From the NCBI GenBank assembly GCA_049116335.1, contig JAGDYZ010000046.1:26298-90297 (forward strand): 64,000 nucleotides of DNA. Direction: 5' to 3'. Source of the DNA: CANMIH01 sp049116335 (GTDB lineage: Bacteria > Pseudomonadota > Alphaproteobacteria > Rhodobacterales > Rhodobacteraceae). The translations under genes and the position numbers were made by a program. Shown here in pieces: positions 26,435 to 35,080 of the stretch. Every line of letters begins with the position of its first letter. Positions within the stretch are counted from its first letter, which is position 1. The notes beneath the pieces were generated by a model. The model was not told the origin of the DNA and did no database searches. It saw only the letters and a list, made by a program, of their open reading frames with translations.

Positions 26435-26896
26435 ATGAAGCGAAAAGACGGGCTGACGGTGGGGGATGTGGCCGAGCGCAGTGGCATCGCCGTGTCGGCG
26501 GTACATTTCTACGAGCGCAAAGGGTTGATCCGGTCGGCACGGAATTCTGCCAATCACCGGCGATACTCGCCAACGGTCTTGCGCAAAATCGCGATCATTC
26601 GCGTGGCACAACGCGCAGGTGTTCCATTGCAGGAGGTCGCTGATGCGATGGCGTTTCTGCCAGCGGAAGGCAAAGTGACGGCAGACGACTGGGCCACGCT
26701 TTCGCGGCAGTGGACCGATGAATTGAATGACCGGATCGACCGACTGACGCGGTTACGGGACAATATGGCCGGGTGTATCGGCTGTGGCTGCCTGTCGATG
26801 GAGGCTTGTCGTCTGGTCAACCCAGACGATGCTCTGGCGGATGAGGGGCCGGGTCCGCGTAAGTTGGACCCAGCGGAGGCCGCGCCCGAGGGGTAG
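26435..26896 (+). CDS. soxR: Redox-sensitive transcriptional activator SoxR
   Basis: MerR-family regulator, 153 residues, with a [2Fe-2S] cluster that senses redox-cycling compounds. The winged helix is at 8-70 (FYERKGLIRSARNSANHRRY), then a dimerisation helix, and the cluster motif CX2CXCX5C at Cys114, Cys117, Cys119 and Cys125, close to the E. coli positions. The ATG at 26435 follows ggagag; an upstream alternative start at 26423 has no support. Divergent from the DUF1330-MFS operon. Confidence 0.94.
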   Translation: MKRKDGLTVGDVAERSGIAVSAVHFYERKGLIRSARNSANHRRYSPTVLRKIAIIRVAQRAGVPLQEVADAMAFLPAEGKVTADDWATLSRQWTDELNDRIDRLTRLRDNMAGCIGCGCLSMEACRLVNPDDALADEGPGPRKLDPAEAAPEG

Positions 26897-26943
26897 GAGA
26901 TTGCGCGATCAGTGGGCCAGAACCCGATCGCTGAGAAAGCGGA

Positions 26944-27387
26944 TTAATCCAGACCCACGGCATTGCGGGCAATGCCATCAAGCAGGGCCTCGACTTTTTT
27001 CATTGCGCCGTCTGGATACGTGCGAAAGCCGATTGTGGTGACGTCCGGGGTGTCAGGGCGCACCATGACAAAGATATCATAGGGGCAAAACACGATGTTC
27101 ATCGGGTCGTCTTCCATCACCTCTCGCGAGATCTTGGCGGAACAGAAGCTAAAGACATCAGCATTTTGAAACAGAACCACATCCGATCCGAGATCTGCCC
27201 GAGTGCGTTCCAGCATCTCGCCGGTGTGGGACACAGAATCGATCACAAGGCCTGCATCCAAAATGGCGCTTTCCAGCCCAAACACCACGTCATCAAAGCT
27301 TTCGTCGGTGTTGTAGGTGATCATGTCCGCGGCGAAAACGGGCAGGGCCAACACCATCGCAGCACATGTGACAAATATTCTGTTCAT
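26944..27387 (-). CDS. DUF302 family protein with signal peptide
   Basis: Secreted small protein, 147 residues. Signal peptide MNRIFVTCAAMVLALPVFAA with cleavage near residue 20. The mature part fits DUF302 (TYNTDESFDDVVFGLESAILDAGL at the start, with the LERTRADLG and NIVFCPYDIFV regions), a fold without known activity and often seen near oxidative or sulfur metabolism. Two cysteines are in the mature chain (about residues 83 and 100). It converges on soxR and diverges from the glutamate-synthase-like gene. Confidence 0.82.
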   Translation of the reverse strand: MNRIFVTCAAMVLALPVFAADMITYNTDESFDDVVFGLESAILDAGLVIDSVSHTGEMLERTRADLGSDVVLFQNADVFSFCSAKISREVMEDDPMNIVFCPYDIFVMVRPDTPDVTTIGFRTYPDGAMKKVEALLDGIARNAVGLD

Positions 27388-27503
27388 TCTCTCATCCTTT
27401 CACGAATGCGGCAGAGGGGATGCCATTCGTTTGTCTTGCTGGCAAACTAACGCAGAGTTTTCAGAATGCCTTGAGGCATATTATCACATTCGGGAGTTTG
27501 CAT

Positions 27504-29012
27504 ATGGGTAACGCCATGGGCTATGCCACCTCACTGCTTGAAACGCTTGCGTTTTTGTTTGTCTTTCTGCTTGGGCTGGCTTTGGCTGCTGCCTGTGTGA
27601 TGTTTGTGATCGACCGAATGCAAACCCACGACGCCATTCGGCGCAACTATCCGGTGATTGGCCGGTTTCGTAAGATTTTCACCGAGCTGGGTGAGTTCTT
27701 CCGTCAGTATTTCTTTGCCATGGATCGCGAAGAGATGCCGTTTAACCGGGCGCAGCGCAATTGGGTGTCACATTCGACCGGCGGTAAGGGGAACACGGTT
27801 GCCTTTGGTTCAACGCGCAATCTGAATGTGCCGGGCACGCCGATCTTTATGAATGCAGTGTTTCCGCCGCTTGATGATCAGTTTGGCAAAACCGCCCCGA
27901 TGGTGATTGGGGCCGGAGCGCGCGAGCCCTATGCGGCGCCCTCGATCTTCAACATCTCGGGCATGTCGTATGGGGCGATTTCGAAACCTGCGGTTCAGTC
28001 GTTGGCTCATGGAGCCAAAGAGGCCGGGGTGTGGTTGAACACCGGTGAAGGGGGGCTATCACCCTTCCACCTCGAGGGGGGCTGTGACATCGTTTATCAG
28101 ATCGGCACCGCCAAATACGGTGTGCGCGACGAAAACGGCAACTTGAGTGACGAGAAACTGCGTGAAGTTGCGGCCCATCCTCAGGTGAAGATGTTTGAAA
28201 TCAAACTGAGCCAGGGGGCGAAGCCCGGCAAGGGCGGCATTCTGCCCGGTGAAAAGATCACCCCAGAGATTGCCAAGATCCGGGGTTTGAAACCGGGTGA
28301 AGATGGGATTTCCCCCAATCGTCACCGCGAAGTTGATAGCTTTGCCGATCTGTTGGATCTGGTGAGCCGTATTCGCGAAGTAACAGGCAAACCCGTTGGC
28401 TTTAAAACCGTGCTTGGCTCGGCGGAACCTTGGTTTGAGTTCTTTGAGTTGATCAAAGAGCGCGGCGCAGAAAGCGCTCCGGATTTTATCACCGTTGATG
28501 GCGGGGAAGGGGGCACCGGTGCTGCACCGATGCCATTGATTGATCTGGTGGGGCTGCCCTTGCGAGAGGCGCTGGTGCGGATGGTGGATCTGCGCGACAT
28601 ATATGGGTTGCATGACCGTATTCGGATTGTCGCGTCGGGCAAGTTAGTGGTTCCGGGCGACGTGGCCTGGGCAATCTGTGCCGGGGCGGATTTCGTCACC
28701 TCGGCGCGGGGGTTTATGTTCTCGCTGGGCTGTATTCAGGCATTGAAATGCAACAAGAACACCTGTCCAACCGGCATCACAACCCATGATCCTCGTCTTC
28801 AAAAGGGGCTTGTTGTGAAGGAAAAGGACAAGCGGGTTGCGGGCTATGCAAAATCGATTGTGAAAGAGGTCGAAACCATTGCGCATTCTGTGGGTGTGGC
28901 CGAGCCGCGCCTGATGCGGCGCAGGCATGTGCGGATCGTCCAAGACGACGGTCGGTCGGTGTCCATGAATGAAATCTGGCCCTCAAACCCGGTGGGCGAC
29001 GCGGCGGAGTAA
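27504..29012 (+). CDS. FMN-binding glutamate synthase family protein
   Basis: 503 residues from the ATG at 27504 (Shine-Dalgarno gggag); the upstream start at 27420 has no such site. One N-terminal membrane helix (about 10-35) is followed by a GltB-type FMN/iron-sulfur TIM barrel: the substrate-loop region GGEGGTGAAPMPLID and the [3Fe-4S] cysteine motif CIQALKCNKNTC. It lacks the amidotransferase and GXGXG domains of true glutamate synthase, so it is unlikely to make glutamate by itself. Activity unknown; membrane anchoring suggests an electron-transfer role. Confidence 0.88.
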   Translation: MGNAMGYATSLLETLAFLFVFLLGLALAAACVMFVIDRMQTHDAIRRNYPVIGRFRKIFTELGEFFRQYFFAMDREEMPFNRAQRNWVSHSTGGKGNTVAFGSTRNLNVPGTPIFMNAVFPPLDDQFGKTAPMVIGAGAREPYAAPSIFNISGMSYGAISKPAVQSLAHGAKEAGVWLNTGEGGLSPFHLEGGCDIVYQIGTAKYGVRDENGNLSDEKLREVAAHPQVKMFEIKLSQGAKPGKGGILPGEKITPEIAKIRGLKPGEDGISPNRHREVDSFADLLDLVSRIREVTGKPVGFKTVLGSAEPWFEFFELIKERGAESAPDFITVDGGEGGTGAAPMPLIDLVGLPLREALVRMVDLRDIYGLHDRIRIVASGKLVVPGDVAWAICAGADFVTSARGFMFSLGCIQALKCNKNTCPTGITTHDPRLQKGLVVKEKDKRVAGYAKSIVKEVETIAHSVGVAEPRLMRRRHVRIVQDDGRSVSMNEIWPSNPVGDAAE

Positions 29013-29123
29013 GCTGTCCGCTGTGATGTGTTTCAATCTTGGCACACGATCGTGAGAGGATGTTTGTTGGCTCGCGTGAGCGCTTTGCATATCTTTTGAC
29101 CAGAGGAACAAAGGAGACCCCTG

Positions 29124-30026
29124 ATGGCATTTCGCTGGACCAATGATCTGCGCCCCGAAGACGTAACACCGGAGGCGGTGTTTATGAACCGGCGGCAATT
29201 GATTGGCGGCCTGGCGGCCGGAACGATCCTTGGGTCAGCAGGGGTGGCACAGGCCCAAGAGGCGCTTGAGCCCAACAGCTGGGAAGATATTACAACATAT
29301 TGTAATTTCTACGAATTTGGCACCGGGAAAGATGACCCCGCAAAATATGCCAGCTCGCTTGTGACCGATCCTTGGAGCGTGACAATCGACGGGTTGGTCG
29401 ACCGCCCCGGCGATTATAGCCTCGGTGATATTCTCAGCCAGATGACCGTTGAAGAGCGTCTGTATCGCTTCCGCTGTGTTGAAGCATGGTCGATGGTGGT
29501 GCCTTGGAATGGGTTTGAGCTTGCGGATCTGCTAGAGCTCGCAGGGGTTCAGTCTGGCGCCAAATATGTGGCCTTTGAGACGGCATATCGCCCCAAGGAA
29601 ATGCCGGGAACTCTCTTTCCCGTGTTGGATTGGCCCTATGTCGAAGGCCTGCGTCTTGACGAGGCCATGCACCCGCTGACAATCATGGCCACAGGGCTAT
29701 ACGGCAAGCCTTTGCCCAACCAGAATGGTGCACCGCTGCGGTTGGTTGTGCCGTGGAAATACGGGTTCAAGTCGATCAAATCTGTGGTGAAAATCATCCT
29801 GACCGACACCCAGCCGCCCACCAGCTGGAACAAAGCCAACCCCCGTGAGTATGGGTTCTATTCCAACGTGAACCCAAATGTGGATCACCCCCGTTGGAGC
29901 CAGGCGTCTGAGCGGGCCATTGGTGGTGGGCTCTTTGCCCGTCGCAAGCCAACTTTGATGTACAATGGCTATGAAGAAGAGGTGGCGGGCCTGTATGACG
30001 GCATGGACCTGTCGAAAAACTTCTAA
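29124..30026 (+). CDS. msrP: Protein-methionine-sulfoxide reductase catalytic subunit MsrP
   Basis: Periplasmic molybdoenzyme (YedY family) that repairs oxidised methionines in envelope proteins. 300 residues; twin-arginine signal with NRRQLIGG at 22-29 and cleavage after about residue 45. Mo-cofactor ligand is Cys118 in RFRCVEAW. The substrate-binding region GLYGKPLPNQNGAPLRLVVPWKYG follows in two parts. Start supported by aaggag. Encoded next to its haem partner msrQ. Confidence 0.95.
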   Translation: MAFRWTNDLRPEDVTPEAVFMNRRQLIGGLAAGTILGSAGVAQAQEALEPNSWEDITTYCNFYEFGTGKDDPAKYASSLVTDPWSVTIDGLVDRPGDYSLGDILSQMTVEERLYRFRCVEAWSMVVPWNGFELADLLELAGVQSGAKYVAFETAYRPKEMPGTLFPVLDWPYVEGLRLDEAMHPLTIMATGLYGKPLPNQNGAPLRLVVPWKYGFKSIKSVVKIILTDTQPPTSWNKANPREYGFYSNVNPNVDHPRWSQASERAIGGGLFARRKPTLMYNGYEEEVAGLYDGMDLSKNF

Positions 30027-30057
30027 GTCTGACGCGATCAGGAAAGAGCTGTTGTTC

Positions 30058-30666
30058 ATGGTAGATCAGATCAATGCCACTTTGCGGCGTATTCCGACGT
30101 GGTTGGTTTATGTCTTGCTGTCGCTCCCTGCGCCCTACTTTTTGTATCTGGGCGCGACAGGTGGTCTGGGGGTGGAGCCTATCAACGCGCTTGAGCGCAA
30201 GCTTGGTGAGGTGGCGCTTCAGCTGATTGTGTTTGGGTTGACCGTGACACCGCTGAAGCGCTGGGTTGGGCTAAACCTGCAGAAATTTCGCCGGGCGATT
30301 GGCATTATGGCCTTTGCCTATGTTGCGATGCACCTGTTGGTTTGGCTTGTGCTTGATGTGCAGATCCTCAGCCAGATCTTCGCCGATCTTGTGAAACGGC
30401 CATATATCACCGTTGGGCTGGCTGGTTTCTTGCTGCTTGTGCCTTTGGCGCTGACCTCAAACAATGTCAGTGTGAAAAAGCTTGGGCCGAAATGGCGGGT
30501 TTTGCATCGTCTGACCTATGTGGCCGCAATCTTGGGGGCTGCGCATTATGTGATGCTGGCCAAGGGGTTTCAGATCGAACCGTTGATTTATCTTGGGCTG
30601 ATCCTGGGGCTTCTTGCGCTGCGGCGTGTCCCCAAAAGCAAAAGCCGTCGCCGCGCGGTGGCGTGA
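30058..30666 (+). CDS. msrQ: Protein-methionine-sulfoxide reductase haem-binding subunit MsrQ
   Basis: Membrane b-haem protein that passes electrons from the quinone pool or flavin reductase to MsrP. 202 residues with about six helices (ferric reductase-like domain). Haem-ligand candidates are the histidines in YVAMHLLVW and in LHRLTYVAAI / AAHYVML. The ATG at 30058 is 31 bases after msrP; the longer reading from 29965 overlaps msrP and is rejected. Confidence 0.93.
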   Translation: MVDQINATLRRIPTWLVYVLLSLPAPYFLYLGATGGLGVEPINALERKLGEVALQLIVFGLTVTPLKRWVGLNLQKFRRAIGIMAFAYVAMHLLVWLVLDVQILSQIFADLVKRPYITVGLAGFLLLVPLALTSNNVSVKKLGPKWRVLHRLTYVAAILGAAHYVMLAKGFQIEPLIYLGLILGLLALRRVPKSKSRRRAVA

Positions 30667-30672
30667 TAGACT

Positions 30673-30704
30673 AAGCCCTTCGGAGATTTCCGGAGGGCTT
30701 TTTG
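30673..30704 (+). terminator. Intrinsic terminator of msrPQ
   Basis: AAGCCCTTCGG (30673-30683) pairs with CCGGAGGGCTT (30690-30700, one wobble) and is followed by T residues. Confidence 0.85.
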
Positions 30705-30837
30705 TTATTCACCCGGATTCATACCCGTGCATTGCAGGAAAGCCTCTTGCAAATTTGGTGATTCCCAGTTACGCGCACAGCTTCAACGCGGGGTGACAGC
30801 CTTGGAGGCACCCTGCCCTTATATTTTGGAGAATACC

Positions 30838-31458
30838 ATGGCTGGTGAGATTCCTAATCTCGAAGCATTTGAACGGACGGGGACAGGCAAGGGCGCCGCT
30901 CGTCAGGCACGCCGCGACGGCATGGTGCCGGGCGTTGTTTTCGGTGGCGACAAAGAGCCGCTCGCAATCAACATCCCGTTCAACGTACTGTTCAAGCGCC
31001 TGAAGCAAGGCCGCTTTAAGTCGACCCTGTTCAACATGCAGGTTGAAGGTCAGGAAGACGTTCGTGTGATCTGCCGTGACGTTCAGCGTGACGTTGTAAA
31101 AGATCTGCCGACCCATGTTGACTTCATGCGTCTGCGCCGCACCTCGAAAGTTGCTTTGTTCATTCCCGTTGAGTTCATCAACGAAGAAGACGCACCAGGC
31201 ATCAAGCGTGGCGGCATGCTGACTGTTGTTCGTCCCGAAGTTGAGCTGGTTGTGACCGCCGGTGACATCCCCGAGAAGATCACTGTTGATCTGGCAGGCC
31301 TGAAAATCGGTGACGTGATCAACATCTCGAATGTTGAGCTGCCCGCTGGTGCCACACCGACCATCGACCGTGATTTCGTAATCGCGAACCTGTCCGCTCC
31401 TGCGGGTCTGGCGTCGAGCGAAGATGACGACGATGCAGAAGAGGGTGGCGAAGAGTAA
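30838..31458 (+). CDS. rplY: 50S ribosomal protein L25/general stress protein Ctc
   Basis: 5S rRNA-binding ribosomal protein, 206 residues, the longer Ctc form with an additional C-terminal beta domain and an acidic tail (SSEDDDDAEEGGEE). Family segments are GKGAARQARRDGMVPGVVFG near the start, and DVQRDVVKDLPTHVDFMRL in the middle. The ATG at 30838 (after ttggaga) matches the family; upstream residues from 30727 do not. Confidence 0.95.
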   Translation: MAGEIPNLEAFERTGTGKGAARQARRDGMVPGVVFGGDKEPLAINIPFNVLFKRLKQGRFKSTLFNMQVEGQEDVRVICRDVQRDVVKDLPTHVDFMRLRRTSKVALFIPVEFINEEDAPGIKRGGMLTVVRPEVELVVTAGDIPEKITVDLAGLKIGDVINISNVELPAGATPTIDRDFVIANLSAPAGLASSEDDDDAEEGGEE

Positions 31459-31486
31459 TCTACTCTTTCCTCTCGATCAGAATAGA

Positions 31487-31519
31487 AAAGCCCCCGAGTG
31501 TTCGGGGGCTTTTTCTTTT
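31487..31519 (+). terminator. Intrinsic terminator of rplY
   Basis: AAGCCCCCGA (31488-31497) pairs with TCGGGGGCTT after a 4-base loop, followed by a T-rich run. Confidence 0.9.
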
Positions 31520-31561
31520 GTCAATGTCATGTGACTTGACCCGGCGCTGGGCGCCAAAGCT

Positions 31562-32728
31562 TTAGCTGCCAGACCGCGCGAGGACGGCCAGCGGATTGAT
31601 GATATTGATCAGTTCGCTCACCGAATAGATTGGTTTGCGTGACACAAAGACGATGTCGTCGGGACGCAGTTCCACTTCGGTGGCGACACGCAGGCGACTT
31701 GGATCCTGGGCATTGAGGTGGAACACCTGCATCGGGCGTGTTCCGCGCATCATATAGATCTCTTTGGTGCGCGCCGCGTTGTTGGAGAAAATCTGCTCAT
31801 CCCCGGAGAACAGAAGATCGGCCAAGGTGGGTCGTTTTTCCGGGCGAACCTCAAGTGCGATAGATTCTGAATCTTCGCTGACGAGAAAGGCCCGGCCCTG
31901 ATGGTAGAAGAATTCTTCAATGTTGATCAGGTCGCCCCCGGTCAGAAAGTAGTTCGGGCTTTGGGGTTTGAATACATGCTCAAGCGGGAAATGATACCGT
32001 TTGCCTTTGCGCGTAACCGAAACGATCTGAACGCGGTCATTGAGGATCGCAATACCTGATGCAACCAGCAGGTCACGTAGGCTTGTGGGTGTTTCAGTGA
32101 TCGGAAACGTGCCGCTGGTGGGGGCGGATTCGCGCGTTGAATCCGCGGCCAGTTCCGGGCTGTGGGCGGTGCGGGAATAGGTCAGGCTGACCCGTTGCGA
32201 ATTGAAGCCTGAGACTTCGAGCTGAAACCGTGGATCGACCCCGTTGCGGATCAATGCATTGGCCACGAGATCGCGAGCTTCGGCCAGTGTTTTGCCTTCC
32301 AGTTCAAGCTTGCCCGTTTCGATGAACAAAACGCTGCCATCGGCTGTCACCCGCGAGCTGCGAGAGCCAACTGATTCCTGCGGCTCGAGTGCGCGAGAGG
32401 TGACGTAAATGGACAGCTGCAGCACATCGCCGACACCAATGTGGTAGGGGAGAGGTTTGGTGCTGCTGAAACGGTGCACATGGGTGATGTCGTGTTCGTC
32501 AACGATGCGCGCGGCCTGACCGCTGCCTGCACGCTCCACCAGCCGCTCAAAGGGCATCATGTTGAGATCATAGGCCGCTGCAAAGGTCAGGGCCTGAAAT
32601 TTGAGATCAAGATCTTGCTGAGGGGTGATCTGAGTTTGATCCTCAAGCCTCATTTCTTCGAGGATGGCACCGCAAGACAGAGGGAGGAGGCAGATCCCCG
32701 CCAGCGCAACCCTGTTCAATATTGGCAT
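31562..32728 (-). CDS. Polysaccharide export lipoprotein, Wza-like (Poly_export/SLBB)
   Basis: Predicted outer-membrane polysaccharide export protein, 388 residues. The signal peptide ends in a lipobox (LPLSC, lipidated Cys19). A Poly_export domain starts near residue 95 (YHIGVGDVLQLSIYV), with SLBB-like repeats after it (GKLELEGKTLAEARDLVANAL, and a second region near 255-330, YFLTGGDLINIEEF). The final hydrophobic helix (ELINIINPLAVLARS) could cross the outer membrane as in Wza. No tyrosine autokinase, polymerase or glycosyltransferase is adjacent. Confidence 0.87.
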   Translation of the reverse strand: MPILNRVALAGICLLPLSCGAILEEMRLEDQTQITPQQDLDLKFQALTFAAAYDLNMMPFERLVERAGSGQAARIVDEHDITHVHRFSSTKPLPYHIGVGDVLQLSIYVTSRALEPQESVGSRSSRVTADGSVLFIETGKLELEGKTLAEARDLVANALIRNGVDPRFQLEVSGFNSQRVSLTYSRTAHSPELAADSTRESAPTSGTFPITETPTSLRDLLVASGIAILNDRVQIVSVTRKGKRYHFPLEHVFKPQSPNYFLTGGDLINIEEFFYHQGRAFLVSEDSESIALEVRPEKRPTLADLLFSGDEQIFSNNAARTKEIYMMRGTRPMQVFHLNAQDPSRLRVATEVELRPDDIVFVSRKPIYSVSELINIINPLAVLARSGS

Positions 32729-33069
32729 GTCGTCTCACCCATCTTCAAAACTTGTCGTGGATCACCGGAGGCAACCATCAGAAACTCGATCATTAACGTG
32801 CCATCGCCAAACTGCCCGCTGGCGTCACCAAAGCCGTAGCGCGGACGAAGGATGGGCGGCCCTGCCGGGCAACGTGAAGGCCAATCACCGCGATTCTAGG
32901 CAGAGGGAGCGGCGTTTACCACTTCTATGTCAAGCGGGCCGGGCTTTTCGGTGGGTGTGTGGCTTTCGCTCCATGTTGGCAACGGTGCGGGTATGAAATT
33001 CTCGGCGTTGACATGAATCATGATTCATGTTTCAGATTTAGCCGAGGAGACATTCAGGGAGGAGCCCTC
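32729..33069. other. 341-bp intergenic region with two divergent promoters
   Basis: Lies between the Wza-like gene and the LIV-type operon. No convincing small gene: short open frames have no ribosome-binding site and no protein-like composition. Apart from the palindromic promoter at 33008-33038, I see no other structured element. Confidence 0.6.
33008..33038 (+). promoter_or_regulatory. Promoter with perfect 20-bp palindromic operator
   Basis: ACATGAATCATGATTCATGT at 33011-33030 is a perfect palindrome. It overlaps a -35-like TTGACA (33008-33013) and fills the spacer up to a weak -10 (TCAGAT, 33032-33037). It lies 40 bases upstream of the first gene of the LIV-type operon. Position and form fit a TetR-type operator; the TetR gene inside the operon is the obvious candidate regulator. 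Confidence 0.75.
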
Positions 33070-34242
33070 ATGCTGCGCATGTTTGCGTTGACGGTTGCTG
33101 GTGCGTTGATGACCACCGCAGCCTCTGCCGAAATCCGGATTGCCCATGTTTACGGCAAAACCGGTCCGTTTGAGGCCTATGCGGCCCAGTCACACAATGG
33201 TCTGATGCTGGGGTTGGAATACGCCACGGGTGGCACGATGGAGATCAATGGCGAGAAGATCGTCGTGATCGAAAAAGACACCCAGTTGAAGCCCGATATT
33301 GGTCGCGCACAGCTGGAAGAGGCCTATGGCGACGATGACGTGCATCTTGCCATTGGTCCGGTGAGCTCAGGCGTTGCATTGGCAATGCTGCCTGTGGCTG
33401 AAGAATATGAGAGGGTGTTGATTGTTGAGCCCGCAGTTGCGGATTCGATCACTGGCTCCAACTGGAACCCCTACATCTTCCGGACGGGCCGTAACTCATC
33501 ACAGGATGCCATTGCCAATGCGGTTGCCTTGGGTGGTGAAGGCGTCACCATTGCGACCTTGGCACAGGATTATGCCTTTGGCCGTGATGGCGTTGCCGCG
33601 TTCAAAGAGGCGCTAGAAGCCACGGGTGCCACAATTGCACATGAAGAATATGTGCCGACCGACACCACCGATTTCACCGCTGCTGCGGAACGTATTTTCA
33701 CCGCAATGGGTGACATTGAAGGCGACAAAAAGCTCTTCATCATCTGGGCCGGTGGCGGCAATCCAATGAGCAAAATCAATGCAATGGAGCCGTCACGCTT
33801 TGGTGTTGAGATTGCAACCGGTGGCAATATTCTCGCGGCGCTGAAGGCGTATAAAGAGCTGCCGGGTATGGAAGGCGCGACCTATTACTACTACGAGATC
33901 CCGCAGAACCCGGTGAACGAATGGCTGGTGAAAACCCATTTCGAGCGCTTTGACAGTCCGCCCGATTTCTTCACTGCAGGTGGCATGTCTTCGGGTCTGG
34001 CGATTGTTGAGGCGATCAAAAAGGCCGGTGGTGCAGAGGACACCGAGGCGCTGGTGAAGGCGATGGAAGGCATGTCCTGGGAGACCCCTAAAGGCACCAT
34101 GACATTCCGCGCGGAAGACCATCAGGCGATGCAGACCATGTATCATTTCCGTACCGAAGTGCAGGACGGCAAAGACTATGGTGTGCCGGTTCTGGTGCGT
34201 GAGATTGGCATGGATGAAATGAAAATTCCGGTGCGTAATTAA
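33070..34242 (+). CDS. LIV-type ABC transporter substrate-binding protein
   Basis: Periplasmic binding protein of the Peripla_BP_6 (branched-chain amino acid/amide/aromatic acid) family, 390 residues. Signal peptide MLRMFALTVAGALMTTAASA. The mature chain starts EIRIAHVYGKTGPFEAYA, and has the lobe segments AIGPVSSGVALAMLPVAEEY and IATLAQDYAFGRDG. The ATG at 33070 is chosen because the longer reading from 32959 runs through the operator. First gene of an eleven-gene operon; the downstream CoA enzymes suggest a carboxylic acid ligand rather than an amino acid (inference). Confidence 0.9.
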   Translation: MLRMFALTVAGALMTTAASAEIRIAHVYGKTGPFEAYAAQSHNGLMLGLEYATGGTMEINGEKIVVIEKDTQLKPDIGRAQLEEAYGDDDVHLAIGPVSSGVALAMLPVAEEYERVLIVEPAVADSITGSNWNPYIFRTGRNSSQDAIANAVALGGEGVTIATLAQDYAFGRDGVAAFKEALEATGATIAHEEYVPTDTTDFTAAAERIFTAMGDIEGDKKLFIIWAGGGNPMSKINAMEPSRFGVEIATGGNILAALKAYKELPGMEGATYYYYEIPQNPVNEWLVKTHFERFDSPPDFFTAGGMSSGLAIVEAIKKAGGAEDTEALVKAMEGMSWETPKGTMTFRAEDHQAMQTMYHFRTEVQDGKDYGVPVLVREIGMDEMKIPVRN

Positions 34243-34270
34243 GCGCCGGATTTTTCCGAACCTGTCCCTC

Positions 34271-34293
34271 GGGGTGACTGTTCCGGTCACCCC
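34271..34293 (+). other. Hairpin between binding-protein and ATPase genes
   Basis: GGGGTGAC (34271-34278) pairs with GTCACCCC (34286-34293) over 7 bases, without a T-run. Probably a processing or attenuating stem-loop that leaves more binding-protein mRNA than downstream mRNA. Confidence 0.6.
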
Positions 34294-34315
34294 ACTCTGA
34301 CAGGGAAAGAGACTG

Positions 34316-35080
34316 ATGACCCAGACACTTCTAGAAACACAGGACCTGACCGTTCGATTTGGCGGTCACGTGGCGGTTGATGCGGTTTCCTGCAGCTTTC
34401 ACGCCGGGGAGCTGACAGCCATTGTTGGCCCCAATGGCGCCGGGAAAACCACCTATTTCAATCTGATCTCCGGCCAGATCCCAGCCAGCGCAGGCACGGT
34501 TAAGTTGATGGGAGAAAACATCACCCGTCTCGGTGTCGCGGATCGCTGTCGGCGGGGATTGGGGCGGGCGTTTCAGCTGACCAACCTGTTTCCAAGCCTG
34601 ACTGTTCTGGAAAATGTGCGTCTTGTGATCCAGTCGCGTCAGCACAAAGGTTTTGGGCTGTTTTCCATGGCCGAAAGCCATACGGAACTGACCGTTGCGG
34701 CCATGGCTATTCTGGAGCGAGTGCGTCTGGACACTCAAAAGGATCAGGTGGTCTCGGAATTGTCTCATGGGGACCAGCGCAAGCTGGAAGTGGCGCTTTT
34801 GATCGGATTGGATCCGATGGTCTATATGTTTGACGAACCCACGGCAGGCATGAGCGTGGATGAAGCGCCGGTTATTCTTGATCTGATTGCGGAAATCAAA
34901 GCCGACCGGGAACGCACCGTTCTATTGGTCGAGCACAAGATGGATGTGATCCGAACCTTGGCGGATCGGATCATCGTATTGCACAACGGAGCTTTGGCGG
35001 CAGATGGTGATCCTGAGACTGTGATGGCGTCGGACGTGGTGCAAGAGGCCTATATGGGCAAGGAGCTGGATCATGTCTGA
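34316..35080 (+). CDS. LIV-type ABC transporter ATP-binding protein (LivG-like)
   Basis: 254 residues, one ABC ATPase domain: Walker A GPNGAGKT near residue 40, signature LSHGDQRKLE near 150 (His in the usual Gly position, common in LivG), Walker B VYMFDEPTAG, and the LivG-type C-terminal extension ending GKELDHV. Overlaps the next ATPase by 8 bases. Confidence 0.92.
   Translation: MTQTLLETQDLTVRFGGHVAVDAVSCSFHAGELTAIVGPNGAGKTTYFNLISGQIPASAGTVKLMGENITRLGVADRCRRGLGRAFQLTNLFPSLTVLENVRLVIQSRQHKGFGLFSMAESHTELTVAAMAILERVRLDTQKDQVVSELSHGDQRKLEVALLIGLDPMVYMFDEPTAGMSVDEAPVILDLIAEIKADRERTVLLVEHKMDVIRTLADRIIVLHNGALAADGDPETVMASDVVQEAYMGKELDHV

Noticed and set aside
32664..32996. 110-residue open frame in the intergenic region before the LIV-type operon
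   Set aside because: No ribosome-binding site, Arg/Ser-rich composition, overlaps the start of the Wza-like gene; not protein-like.
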